Source: Pleomorphomonas sp. PLEO
GTDB lineage: Bacteria > Pseudomonadota > Alphaproteobacteria > Rhizobiales > Pleomorphomonadaceae
Direction: 5' to 3'
Assembly (NCBI RefSeq): GCF_041320595.1
Contig: NZ_CP166625.1
Span: forward strand, 4,214,001 to 4,278,000
Length of the DNA stretch: 64,000 nucleotides
Within the stretch, counting starts at the first letter, position 1. Each line of letters opens with the position of its first letter. The position numbers were made by a program, and so were the translations under genes. The notes beneath the pieces are model-generated. The model was not told the origin of the DNA and did no database searches. It saw only the letters and a program-made list of their open reading frames with translations. This document shows positions 8,174-15,674 of the stretch, piece by piece.

Positions 8174-8525
8174 CGCGGGTCTCCTTCGTGCCTTGACGAT
8201 CATCAAGCTACAGGACCAGCCGTCCTCCTGACGATTGCCGAAACAGAACGTTTCAACCTGTTCATGAGCTCCGCCTTTGGCGGAACCGTTGTTTGCGTGA
8301 CCATCACGTCGCGAGATGGGCCACTCACCCAATCGATCGATCGGGCTTGACGAAATCTTAACTGCCTCTCGCCCAAGCGCAACCAATTTTGATCCAACCG
8401 CCATGGGCAATAAGGCGATAGTGTTCTAACCTTCTACGATAAAAGAGAAACTTATTGCCACACGGCATGGTTTTGCCCCGATTGCTGGGGAAAACCATGC
8501 CTATGTCCGTCATCCGCCGCTGGTT
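8174..8525. other. Intergenic spacer with a strong hairpin
   Basis: The 352 bases hold the promoter of the tiny membrane protein (reverse strand) and, at 8464-8501, a hairpin with arms GGCATGGTTTT and AAAACCATGCC around an inner CCCC/GGGG stem. The hairpin lies 25 bases past the stop of the CBS gene and probably marks that transcript's end; no T-run follows. Nothing else is visible. Confidence 0.5.
8464..8501 (-). terminator. Perfect long hairpin downstream of the CBS-domain gene
   Basis: GGCATGGTTTT (8464-8474) pairs with AAAACCATGCC (8491-8501), and CCCC with GGGG inside, leaving a 7-base loop. Located just beyond the reverse-strand CBS gene, it is a likely 3' end or mRNA-stabilising structure. 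The lack of a T-run makes factor-independent termination uncertain. Confidence 0.5.
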
Positions 8526-8960
8526 TCAGGTGGCGAGCAGGTAGTTGCGGATCTCGGAAGCCTGATGCTCGATGTCGGCAACGCGATGCTTCACGACGTC
8601 GCCGATCGACACCATCCCCACCAACTTTCCATCCTCCACCACAGGCAGATGGCGGAAACGGCCGGTGGTCATCATGTCCATGAGATCTTCAACCGTATCA
8701 TCCCGCGTACAGGTGCTGACCTTGCGCGTCATGTGCGCGGTGGCAAGCTCTTCAAGCACGCGCGCGCCGTGCAAAGCCAGCGAGGCGACGATGTCGCGTT
8801 CCGACAAGATGCCGATGACGCGGCGGTCATCATCGACGAAAATCAACGCACCGATCTTGTTGCCGGCCAGTCTTGCCACCGCCTGCCCAAGAGACATTGA
8901 ACGGTCACCGGTGATCACGTCTTCGCCCTTGGCGGATAGAATCTGTTTGACGGTCGTCAT
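8526..8960 (-). CDS. CBS domain protein (paired CBS, HPP/YrpB type)
   Basis: The 144-residue protein is essentially two CBS repeats: residues about 8-65 (VKQILSAKGEDV to GILSERDIVASL) and about 75-132 (AHMTRKVSTC to VGMVSIGDVVKHRV). Two CBS repeats form a Bateman module that binds adenine nucleotides such as AMP, ATP or SAM, and stand-alone modules are thought to sense energy state. No enzymatic domain is attached. The ATG at 8960 is chosen because GGAGGG lies 8 bases before it; another ATG two codons upstream is too close to that site. It is a single gene, with a strong hairpin downstream. Confidence 0.9.
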   Translation of the reverse strand: MTTVKQILSAKGEDVITGDRSMSLGQAVARLAGNKIGALIFVDDDRRVIGILSERDIVASLALHGARVLEELATAHMTRKVSTCTRDDTVEDLMDMMTTGRFRHLPVVEDGKLVGMVSIGDVVKHRVADIEHQASEIRNYLLAT

Positions 8961-9085
8961 TTCCATCCCTCCAACTTGTTCCTGACAAGGAGATCGCCTG
9001 TTGGTCGGCGACCTGCTCCTCGTCTTCCCTGGACAAAGATGGGATGAATCGAGCGGTCTGGCAAGCAAGACCTAAGGACTTTCCC

Positions 9086-9817
9086 TTAGCCGGGTCGACT
9101 TATGGTCGGCGAACGGGGATCAAACAGCGAGAACAGCAAGATGCCGACAATGTAGCCCAGCGCGTTGTGCAGAAGTGCCCGCCCATCAAGGCCTGAGGAG
9201 GCGTAGAGCATGGCGAACAGCGTGTTGGCTGCGAAGATGAACCCTAAAAGCTGCAGAACCCGAACATTGGACCACATCTCGACAATGCCTAGCGCAGGCT
9301 GGCGCCAGGAATCGCTGCCCATGGTCATGATGCCCCCCAGACCAGCCGCGTAGATGAAGCGGATCGCCGCGCCGAGAAGAGCTGCGATGACGAAGTTCGG
9401 GCCGAACAGCAACGATTGGGAATCACCTGCCAGTAGCCAAAACAGGCCAGCGCCCACGGCCGCGGCCATAGCCGAGAAGCCGATGAAACGCCACGGGCCG
9501 AAGCGACGCGCCACGGCGGTCCCAAAAGCCGTCAACCAAAGGAGATCGAACACCAGACTGGACGGGGTGGGACTCAAGAAGACGTAGGTCAACGGACTCC
9601 ACAGACCGGCAGCCCAACCACCGGGAAAGCCCATACCCGAAACCAGGTACGGGTAGCGCATCGGCGTAAAGCAGAAGGTGAGAAGGAAGGTGGCCGCCGC
9701 ATCTCCACCGAGATACCAGGTTCGGCCGACGAAAATGCCGATCGATAGCAGGATGAAGGCGAGGATCACCCGGGGCAGGTTGAACATGGGCTCGTGGTTG
9801 TCGTTATCGCTCTGCAT
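9086..9817 (-). CDS. Rhomboid-family membrane protein lacking catalytic residues (pseudoprotease)
   Basis: The product has 243 residues and about six hydrophobic segments. The middle aligns by eye with bacterial rhomboid proteases: LWSPLTYVFLSP corresponds to the strand-loop before TM2, FDLLWLTAFGTAVARRFGPWRF to the usual N-x-LWLWAFG..E-RFG helix, and LLGAAIRF to the end of the catalytic helix. The normal HxxxN is replaced by SSLVFD, the active GxSG serine loop reads FGPNFVIA with no serine, and the catalytic histidine position before GYIVG is N or displaced. The fold therefore appears retained without the Ser-His dyad. Start 9817 has AAGGAAG upstream; a frame to 9841 is less likely. Function unknown; possibly membrane-protein binding or quality control. 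Confidence 0.72.
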   Translation of the reverse strand: MQSDNDNHEPMFNLPRVILAFILLSIGIFVGRTWYLGGDAAATFLLTFCFTPMRYPYLVSGMGFPGGWAAGLWSPLTYVFLSPTPSSLVFDLLWLTAFGTAVARRFGPWRFIGFSAMAAAVGAGLFWLLAGDSQSLLFGPNFVIAALLGAAIRFIYAAGLGGIMTMGSDSWRQPALGIVEMWSNVRVLQLLGFIFAANTLFAMLYASSGLDGRALLHNALGYIVGILLFSLFDPRSPTISRPG

Positions 9818-10298
9818 CGCGGCTTCCTTATCGCCCGCCATGCCGCGAGCTCCGACAGCGCTTTACCGCAAAGGCGCGGATGGTGCCAGGGTACAGCCAA
9901 AAAGGCACAGCTGGAACGGAGCGTGCCGCGATGGAGCAGTCTCCGCCCGACGGGACATTCCATAAAAATGCTCCGACGCCGGTAACCGATCGGAAACCAA
10001 ACTGTCGCGAACGGCCCTGGCCCTCTGCGACCAACGGCTATCTCGGGCGTTAATGTAACTGCATTGCCAAAATCAGCCCGTTCTCGCAGCGATCGAAGAA
10101 GCGACCACACCACACGCAGCCATTTTCAACCGCCGATCCCCTTTCCCCCGAGAACATTGGGGACAACGGGCATCTTCTGGCACGAGGCCTGCTCAGGAAC
10201 GATCAGTTGGGTTAGGACGGGTTTGCCCCTGTGCCGAAATGGCATGGCGCCGCGTCCACCACAGGCAACTTGGCCGGTCTGGTCTTGCGGGGATTTAG
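9818..10298. other. Intergenic region between the rhomboid-like gene and the PAS gene
   Basis: These 481 bases separate divergent genes and must hold both promoters. I see no RNA gene, strong hairpin or repeat. A TGGCAC at about 10178 resembles half of a sigma-54 site but lacks a proper -12 element. Confidence 0.4.
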
Positions 10299-10964
10299 AT
10301 GAAAAGCGTCGTCGCGCAGTCTCTTTATGAATATTGGACGAACCTGCGCGGCCGACGGGCGGCGCCGGAGCGTAACGAAGTCGAGCCGGCCGCCATTCGC
10401 GGCATTCTCGGCGACACCTTTATTCTCGAGGCTCTCGATCGTCATACCTATTCTTTCCGGCTTGCCGGCACTCGCATCTGCGCTGCTTATGGCCGTGAGC
10501 TTAAAGGCCGCAATGTGCTTGACTTCTGGTCGGGCAAGGACCGGGAATCGATAGCCTGTCTGTTGGCCGCCGTGGTCGAGGATGGTGCCGCCGCCGTATT
10601 CGGGCTCAACGCAACCAACGACCGCGGCCAGATCATGCCCGTGGAAGTGATGTTCCTGCCGCTCATGCACCAGGGACCGAACCATACCCGTATCCTTGGT
10701 TGTTTCGCGCCGATGGACCAGCCTTATTGGCTTGGCCTGTACCCCGTCGTGCGCCAGCCGCTGCAGAGCCTGAGGCTGATATGGCCGGACGAGAAGCCGG
10801 CCTTCCTGCTCAATAGCGAAAAGGTCGACGGCACGCACAGCCGGGCTCCAGTGCGCCACGAGCCGGCGCCACTCAGCATCGATCGCCACCGGCCCGCTGC
10901 CCACACGCTGCCGGGACGAACTTTCCGTCATTTTCGCGTTATTGAGGGTGGCCGAGCCGACTAA
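10299..10964 (+). CDS. PAS domain protein (PAS_5 type)
   Basis: The 221-residue protein has one PAS-like domain in residues about 15-150: an N-terminal W-x-x-L-RG-R segment (YEYWTNLRGRRAAPER), the central RLAGTRICAAYGRELKGRNVLDFW that is characteristic of the alphaproteobacterial PAS_5 family, and MPVEVMFLPL. No kinase, GGDEF or EAL domain follows; the C-terminal 60 residues are Arg/His/Pro-rich. Proteins of this family are often encoded beside PilZ proteins in Hyphomicrobiales, as here (next gene at 11061), suggesting a shared sensory or c-di-GMP context. Cytoplasmic. The ATG at 10299 has only a weak GGGG site upstream. Confidence 0.8.
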   Translation: MKSVVAQSLYEYWTNLRGRRAAPERNEVEPAAIRGILGDTFILEALDRHTYSFRLAGTRICAAYGRELKGRNVLDFWSGKDRESIACLLAAVVEDGAAAVFGLNATNDRGQIMPVEVMFLPLMHQGPNHTRILGCFAPMDQPYWLGLYPVVRQPLQSLRLIWPDEKPAFLLNSEKVDGTHSRAPVRHEPAPLSIDRHRPAAHTLPGRTFRHFRVIEGGRAD

Positions 10965-10992
10965 GCCAATCGCGCAAGCGATCACTAAACTT

Positions 10993-11004
10993 AATCTTAA
11001 GATT
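10993..11004. promoter_or_regulatory. 12-bp perfect palindrome upstream of the PilZ gene
   Basis: AATCTTAAGATT lies 57 bases before the PilZ start in the only AT-rich stretch of the short spacer. A protein-binding site or part of the promoter is plausible; no known regulator consensus is recognised. Confidence 0.35.
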
Positions 11005-11060
11005 GGGTGCTTACCGTAATACCTAGAGCGGCCGGGTCCGGCCGACCAGTGGATAGCGGC

Positions 11061-11678
11061 ATGGCAACCCTCGCGGCTACGACGCCTCCTCGTGCGAGTA
11101 AATTCCCCAAGCCGGAACGTCGGCGGTTTCAGCGCGTAAAAATCGATGTGCTCGGCCGCTTCATGCTGCCCAACCGCAACGAATATCCCTGTCAGGTTCA
11201 AGACATGTCACCCGGCGGCGCAGCGCTGATGACGCCGGTTTCCGGTGACATCGGAGAGCGAGTCGTCGCCTATATCGACCATGTCGGCCGCATTGAGGGA
11301 CAGATAACTCGCCTGTTCGAAGGCGGCTTTGCCATGACGGTAAACGCCACCGCCGGCAAGCGCGAGAGGCTCGCCGCCCAGCTGACCTGGCTTGCCAACC
11401 GCGACACCCTCAATCTGCCCGAGGACCGTCGTCACGAGCGCATCATTCCTCATCGCCCGTTCTCGAACATGGTCCTGCCCGACGGGCAGGAAAGCCGCTG
11501 CAAGATCATCGACGTGTCGCTTTCCGGGGCAGCCATTGCCACCAATGTCAAACCGCCGCTCGGAACACCGATCACGTTGGGGCGGATGAGAGCCCGCGTC
11601 GTTCGTCACTTCCCCGACGGCATCGCCTTGGAATTTGCGATGCTGCAGTCAGAAGACATGTTGAAGAACAATCTCTGA
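11061..11678 (+). CDS. Protein with two PilZ domains (c-di-GMP receptor)
   Basis: The 205-residue product has two tandem PilZ domains. The first (residues about 18-105) begins PERRRFQRVKI and has DMSPGGAAL; the second (about 120-200) begins EDRRHERIIP and has DVSLSGAAI. Each thus keeps both parts of the c-di-GMP signature, RxxxR and (D/N)xSxxG, so both halves should be able to bind the dinucleotide. No enzymatic or membrane segment is attached, implying a cytoplasmic effector. The ATG at 11061 is chosen because the upstream part of the frame (from 11007) is not conserved-looking. It follows the PAS gene by 96 bases and may be co-expressed. Confidence 0.9.
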   Translation: MATLAATTPPRASKFPKPERRRFQRVKIDVLGRFMLPNRNEYPCQVQDMSPGGAALMTPVSGDIGERVVAYIDHVGRIEGQITRLFEGGFAMTVNATAGKRERLAAQLTWLANRDTLNLPEDRRHERIIPHRPFSNMVLPDGQESRCKIIDVSLSGAAIATNVKPPLGTPITLGRMRARVVRHFPDGIALEFAMLQSEDMLKNNL

Positions 11679-12163
11679 CAAGAGCGTTGAATCGCAGCAT
11701 CTTCTGACGTTTTCCCTTTGATAACCATGCCCTGACTTCTTGTCCGACCGGCCACCTTCGAGCCAGGCCGACGGCGATTGCCTTGTCTATTTGAGGCGAG
11801 CCAACCCGGGCGAGTTCTTCCGCCTTGCAACCGCGTACCTGTGCCAACGGAGGACACCTCCATCTGGCAGGGTTAATGCACTCTCCAGAACCAACGGGTT
11901 CGAAGCTGGACAGATCCAAGCGTTCCGGGTCTGCCGAGCAACCGTTCGCCCCATAGTGCGTTAACGCGGGAATCTTTCGGCTTGGGGATGGTGGATGGAA
12001 AGTAAATAGGGTCAGCGGGATCAGTATAAATAAATTCTAAAATACACTACAAATTTTCCTAAACAAATCATTTCGAAGATACTAGCGTTTTGATTTTCCT
12101 ATTTCACGCGACCGAAAAACAACTGTGCCATTCTCCTGACAACAACAGGGAGACGTCACGACG
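11679..12163. other. Intergenic region with AT-rich promoter tract
   Basis: No convincing gene lies in these 485 bases. From about 12005 to 12115 the sequence becomes strikingly AT-rich (several A and T runs) compared with the surrounding GC-rich DNA, and it probably carries the promoter of the protease gene at 12164. CAACAGGGAGA before that gene is its ribosome site. Confidence 0.5.
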
Positions 12164-12766
12164 ATGAGAAAGATCGCGACGCTAACAAAAGCAGTTCTTT
12201 TCTTCTCGGTTCTACTTACCGCTCAAACCGGTTGGACCGCAGAGAAATTGATGAGCATCCATGGCGTCGCGGCCCCTCCGGTCGGCTACGTGCAGTTCTG
12301 CCAGTCATACCCAACCGACTGCCGCCCCGAGAAGGACATTGATCAGGTCGTCACCCTCACCCAGGCGGTATGGAACCAGCTCAACCAGATCAACACGGCG
12401 GTCAACACGGCCGTGTTGCCGGCCACCGATATGGAAATCTATGGCGTCCTTGAACACTGGGACTATCCCAAGCTCGCCGGGGACTGCGAAGACTATGTCC
12501 TTGAAAAACGGCGGGATCTGATCCAGTCGGGTTGGCCGGAAAGCGCTCTGCTCATCACAGTCGTGCGCGATGAGACAGGCTCCGGTCATGCAGTCCTCAC
12601 CGTACGGACCAACCGAGGCGACGTCGTGCTGGACAACAAGACGGACAAGATCCTGGTATGGGCCGACACGCCCTACAGTTACCTGAAACGCCAGTCGACG
12701 CGTGATCCCAACACGTGGGACCTCATCGAGGATTCCAGAACCTCGCTGGTCGGCTCGCTGAAGTAA
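12164..12766 (+). CDS. Bacterial transglutaminase-like cysteine proteinase (BTLCP / LapG-like, peptidase C93)
   Basis: The 200-residue protein has a signal peptide (residues 1-26, cleavage at WTA) and then the BTLCP fold: catalytic C108 in LAGDCEDYVLEKR, H142 in GSGHAVLTVRT and D157 in VVLDNKTDKIL. It is therefore exported and active in the periplasm. The best-known relative, LapG, clips surface adhesins under control of the c-di-GMP receptor LapD; rhizobial members are mostly uncharacterised. No LapD-like or giant adhesin gene is in the window, so the link is only by family, although a double PilZ gene lies just upstream. Followed by a strong palindromic terminator. Confidence 0.88.
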   Translation: MRKIATLTKAVLFFSVLLTAQTGWTAEKLMSIHGVAAPPVGYVQFCQSYPTDCRPEKDIDQVVTLTQAVWNQLNQINTAVNTAVLPATDMEIYGVLEHWDYPKLAGDCEDYVLEKRRDLIQSGWPESALLITVVRDETGSGHAVLTVRTNRGDVVLDNKTDKILVWADTPYSYLKRQSTRDPNTWDLIEDSRTSLVGSLK

Positions 12767-12782
12767 TCGCCTCCATTATGAG

Positions 12783-12813
12783 CGTCGCCACGTCCGGACC
12801 GGACGTGGCGACG
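12783..12813 (+). terminator. Perfect palindromic hairpin after the BTLCP gene
   Basis: CGTCGCCACGTCCGG (12783-12797) and CCGGACGTGGCGACG (12799-12813) form a 15-bp stem 16 bases after the stop codon, followed by a short TTTCG. A probable intrinsic terminator with a weak T-run. Confidence 0.65.
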
Positions 12814-13240
12814 TTTCGATTCCTGCCAAGGTACGAGGAAATAACGTCGCGCCACGACGGGACGTGAGCAGGCGATGAGTACGATTTCCTCAAGAAAATT
12901 TACGGGAACAAAAACAACCTCTGATTTAAGACAATCCTATTTACCGATCGCCTCAATCGGCCGCGCGTCTAGGCCATTCCATTGAACGGTCGTCTACACA
13001 TTTGAAATCTCCGGCGAATTCACCGTTTCTAAAATCTCTCCAACGAGCGCGCTAATTGATATTTTGTTCACTATATTTCATCTATTATTTCACATAGGTA
13101 CCTTTACTCGTTAAAATTACTATTTCGGGCCGAGCCACCTCATCGTAGCCGGCTGAACGCCTTTGACTCGCCTTGTGTTTCCGCACAGTTGACGATTTAT
13201 TGTCAGGGAAGGCACCTCTTGCATTGAGGTGAACTAAGCT
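12814..13240. other. AT-rich intergenic region upstream of the ArsR gene
   Basis: The 427 bases contain no convincing ORF. From about 12890 to 13130 the DNA is unusually AT-rich, with poly-A and poly-T tracts, unlike flanking coding DNA. This suggests a bent promoter region or foreign spacer. TTGACG at about 13190 could be the -35 of the ArsR gene. Confidence 0.45.
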
Positions 13241-13564
13241 ATGCAAGACACAAGTCAGAACGATTCAGTTGAAGACGGAAGGGCGATCGTTCCAGTGCCG
13301 ATCCGTGATCTCTGCCGCACCGTACGCGCGCTTTCCCATGAACAGCGACTTGCCATCCTGGTGCACCTTTCTCGCAAGGAATGCTCGGTTGGCGAGCTTG
13401 AGCGGAAGCTCGATCTTCCGCAACCTGCGGTATCACAGCAGCTCGCTCGTCTCAGGTCGGATGGCCTTGTCCTGACCCGCCGCGAGGGTCGAACCATCTA
13501 TTACTGTGCTCACCGCCAACGCGTCGGCGATTTTCTGGCCGGGCTAAATCGACTTCTCGTGTGA
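13241..13564 (+). CDS. ArsR/SmtB family winged-helix transcriptional regulator
   Basis: The 107-residue protein has the ArsR core from LCRTVRALSHEQRLAIL through the recognition helix QPAVSQQLARLRSDGLV to the beta wing RREGRTIYYCAH. Such dimeric repressors release DNA on binding metals or on thiol oxidation. The usual CxC metal site of ArsR or SmtB is absent; cysteines are at 25, 48 and 89. C48 sits in KECSVGEL, where persulfide-sensing SqrR/BigR proteins also carry a cysteine, but the second site of that family is not evident. A GAGGTGAAC ribosome site precedes the ATG. The nearest following gene is convergent, so its target may be itself or distant. Confidence 0.88.
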   Translation: MQDTSQNDSVEDGRAIVPVPIRDLCRTVRALSHEQRLAILVHLSRKECSVGELERKLDLPQPAVSQQLARLRSDGLVLTRREGRTIYYCAHRQRVGDFLAGLNRLLV

Positions 13565-13617
13565 TTTCGTCTCTCGGTCCCGGGGCGTTTGCCATCGGCG
13601 AGCCTCATTCGGCGGAC

Positions 13618-13652
13618 AAAAAAAGCCGCGCGGAGCGTTTTCCCCACGCGGC
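13618..13652 (-). terminator. Rho-independent terminator, reverse strand
   Basis: GCCGCG (13625-13630) pairs with CGCGGC (13647-13652). On the reverse strand the stem is followed by seven T, the correct polarity to terminate the pyrimidine transporter operon arriving from 13775. Confidence 0.7.
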
Positions 13653-13670
13653 CAAAACACCAGATTAGAG

Positions 13671-13711
13671 CATCATCCGACCGGAGTGAAACGAGGACCG
13701 ACAAGATGATG
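13671..13711. repeat. Short inverted repeat (CATCATC/GATGATG)
   Basis: CATCATC (13671-13677) and GATGATG (13705-13711) flank a 27-base segment. The arrangement resembles small intergenic palindromic elements of Hyphomicrobiales genomes, but no second copy is in this window. Confidence 0.35.
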
Positions 13712-13729
13712 TTTCCAAAACAATAACTT

Positions 13730-13764
13730 AGAGCGCCGATCTGATTCAGTCAGATCGGCGCTCT
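13730..13764 (-). terminator. 15-bp perfect hairpin at the end of the transporter operon
   Basis: AGAGCGCCGATCTGA (13730-13744) and its complement (13750-13764) surround a 5-base loop, 10 bases past the stop of the substrate-binding protein gene. With the T-tailed hairpin at 13618-13652 it makes a double terminator between convergent genes. Confidence 0.75.
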
Positions 13765-13774
13765 CATGTTGGTA

Positions 13775-14758
13775 TTACTTCAACGCAGCATCGGTAATCT
13801 CGTGCGTCCAAGCGCCTTCTGGCTTCTTGGTGATGATCTTCTGGTCGAGTACCGCCTTCTCGGTACGAGCATAGGCGGCTTCATCGAGCACACCGGTAGA
13901 GTCACCCAAAAGCTTGGCAACTTCCTTGATCATATAGAGCTGATGTTCCTTGGTCTGAGCGCCGGTGGTGTCGTTTTCGAGCACGATATCGGCGGCGTCC
14001 TCGGGGTGATCCTTGGCATAGGTCCAGCCCTTCATCGAGGCACGGACAAAGCGGACCAGCTTGTCCTTTATGGCGGGGTCCTTCAGGCTCGGTTCGAGCG
14101 CGTAGAGGCCATCCTCCAGGAGGTTTTCACCCATTTCGGTATAGGAGAAGACGGTGAGCTTGTCGGCCGTGTAGCCGGCATCATAAGCTTGACCGAGCTC
14201 GTTGTAGGTCATGACGTGAATGCAGTCGGCTTGCTTTTGGATGAGCGGCTGCACGTCAAAGCTCTGCTGCAAAATCTTGACGCCATCGGGACCACCGTCG
14301 GTCGACAGGCCATGCTTGTTCGCCAGCGCGAAGAATGGCACCTCGTTGCCGTAGAACCAGACGCCGATGGTGTGGCCCTTGAAATCCTCTACCTTCTTGA
14401 TCGGGCTGTCGGCCGGGCAGATGATCTCGAGACCGGCATTCTTGTAGGGCTGGGCGATGTTGACAAGCGGCACGCCCTTTTCGCGGGCAGCAAGCGCCGC
14501 GCCCATCCAGTCGACGATCACATCGGCGCCGCCGCCGGCAATGATCTGCTCGGGAGCGATATTGGGGCCACCGGGCTTGATGTCGACATCGAGCCCCTCA
14601 GCTTCGTAATAGCCTTTGTCCTTGGCAACGAAATAGCCCGCGAACTGAGCCTGCGTCACCCATTTCAGCTGCAGCGTCAGCTTGTCGGCGGCATTGGCTC
14701 CGAACGCCGTCAGGGCCATGGCGCCGGCAAGTGCCAGCTTGGTCACGGTGTTGGTCAT
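13775..14758 (-). CDS. ABC transporter substrate-binding protein, NMT1/THI5-like (SsuA/ThiY superfamily)
   Basis: The 327-residue protein has a Sec signal peptide (1-23, ANA cleavage) and then the NMT1 fold: KLTLQLKWVTQAQFAGYFVAKD, KGYYEAEGLDVDI, and IIAGGGADVIVDWMGAALAAREKG. ThiY-type proteins bind formylaminopyrimidines. Here the gene stands beside two permeases, an ATPase and dihydropyrimidinase, so a pyrimidine or reduced pyrimidine ligand is the best inference. It is the last gene of the reverse-strand transporter operon and has its own AAGGGGA ribosome site, preceded by a hairpin at 14779-14803 that may stabilise its message for higher expression than the membrane subunits. Confidence 0.9.
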   Translation of the reverse strand: MTNTVTKLALAGAMALTAFGANAADKLTLQLKWVTQAQFAGYFVAKDKGYYEAEGLDVDIKPGGPNIAPEQIIAGGGADVIVDWMGAALAAREKGVPLVNIAQPYKNAGLEIICPADSPIKKVEDFKGHTIGVWFYGNEVPFFALANKHGLSTDGGPDGVKILQQSFDVQPLIQKQADCIHVMTYNELGQAYDAGYTADKLTVFSYTEMGENLLEDGLYALEPSLKDPAIKDKLVRFVRASMKGWTYAKDHPEDAADIVLENDTTGAQTKEHQLYMIKEVAKLLGDSTGVLDEAAYARTEKAVLDQKIITKKPEGAWTHEITDAALK

Positions 14759-14778
14759 GTCGTTCCCCTTTTTTGATT

Positions 14779-14803
14779 ACCGGCAGCGATGAATACCGCC
14801 GGT
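14779..14803 (-). promoter_or_regulatory. Intercistronic hairpin before the substrate-binding protein gene
   Basis: ACCGGC (14779-14784) pairs with GCCGGT (14798-14803) between the permease stop and the ribosome site of the binding-protein gene. Such intercistronic stems commonly set unequal levels of binding protein and permease; here this is inferred from position only. Confidence 0.4.
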
Positions 14804-14804
14804 T

Positions 14805-15674
14805 TCACCTCTGTCCCTTGCGGACAGATGGATGCCAGAAGGTCACGCGCCGTTCGACAAGCGCGATGACGCCGTAGAAGACCGACCCGAGGATGGCCGC
14901 GACGCCAATTTCCGCCCAGACCATGGCGGTGTTCATGCGGCCCATTTCGGTGGAGATGCGGAAGCCGACGCCATAGGTCGGCGCGCCAAAGAACTCGGCG
15001 ACAATGGCGCCGATCAGCGCCAGGGTTGAGTTGATCTTCAGCGCATTGAAGATGAAGGGCCAAGCGGCCGGCAGGCGGAGGCGACGCATTTCGTCGCCCC
15101 AGGTCGCCGCGTAGGTGCGCATCAGATCGCGCTCCATATGTCCGGCAGCGGTAAGCCCCGCCTCGGTGTTGACCAGCATCGGAAAGAAGGTCATCAGCAC
15201 GATGACGGCCGCCTTGGACTGCCAGTCGAAGCCGAACCACATGACTGCGATCGGCGCTATGCCAACGATCGGCAGCGCCGACACGAAGTTGCCGAGCGGC
15301 AGAAGGCCGCGCTTCAAGAAATCCGAGCGGTTGATGATCAGCGCCGCCAGGAAACCGAGCCCGCAGCCGACGACATAGCCGGACAGCACGGATTTGACGA
15401 AGGTCTGAACCACGTCTTCCCAGAGGGTTGGCAATGCGTTCGCCGCCGCCGCCAGGATAACCGATGGCGCCGGGAGCAAGATTTCCGGGATACCGAAGCC
15501 GCGCGTCACCAGTTCCCACTCGGCAATGAGCATAACGCCGAACAGGAGCGGGACGGCAAGGTCGACGAAGCGGTGCGTCGCCGGTCGCTTTTCACCGAGA
15601 TGGACCAGGTAGACGCAAAGCCAGGAAATGCCGAGCGCGACGCCAAGAATGGCGATTAACAAGAGAGGGAGCAT
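14805..15674 (-). CDS. ABC transporter permease, binding-protein-dependent type (SsuC/ThiX-like)
   Basis: The 289-residue protein has six to seven hydrophobic helices and the BPD_transp_1 EAA loop region (AGHMERDLMRTYAATWGDEMRRLRLPAAWPFIFNAL, with LALIGAIVAEFFGAPTYGVG following). It begins with an extra N-terminal helix (LLLIAILGVALGISWL). Its ATG overlaps the stop of the upstream permease (TGATG at 15676-15672), so the two are translationally coupled. The two permeases probably form a heterodimeric membrane channel served by the ATPase at 16604-17383. Substrate is inferred to be pyrimidine-related from the linked catabolic genes. Confidence 0.9.
   Translation of the reverse strand: MLPLLLIAILGVALGISWLCVYLVHLGEKRPATHRFVDLAVPLLFGVMLIAEWELVTRGFGIPEILLPAPSVILAAAANALPTLWEDVVQTFVKSVLSGYVVGCGLGFLAALIINRSDFLKRGLLPLGNFVSALPIVGIAPIAVMWFGFDWQSKAAVIVLMTFFPMLVNTEAGLTAAGHMERDLMRTYAATWGDEMRRLRLPAAWPFIFNALKINSTLALIGAIVAEFFGAPTYGVGFRISTEMGRMNTAMVWAEIGVAAILGSVFYGVIALVERRVTFWHPSVRKGQR

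Noticed and set aside
10178-10194. Sigma-54 promoter upstream of the PAS gene
   Set aside because: TGGCAC is followed after 5 bases by CTGCT, which lacks the required TTGC -12 element; no activator gene is nearby.
14759-14804. TPP riboswitch before the NMT1-type binding-protein gene
   Set aside because: No CUGAGA or other thi-box consensus is present; the segment is just a short hairpin and ribosome site.
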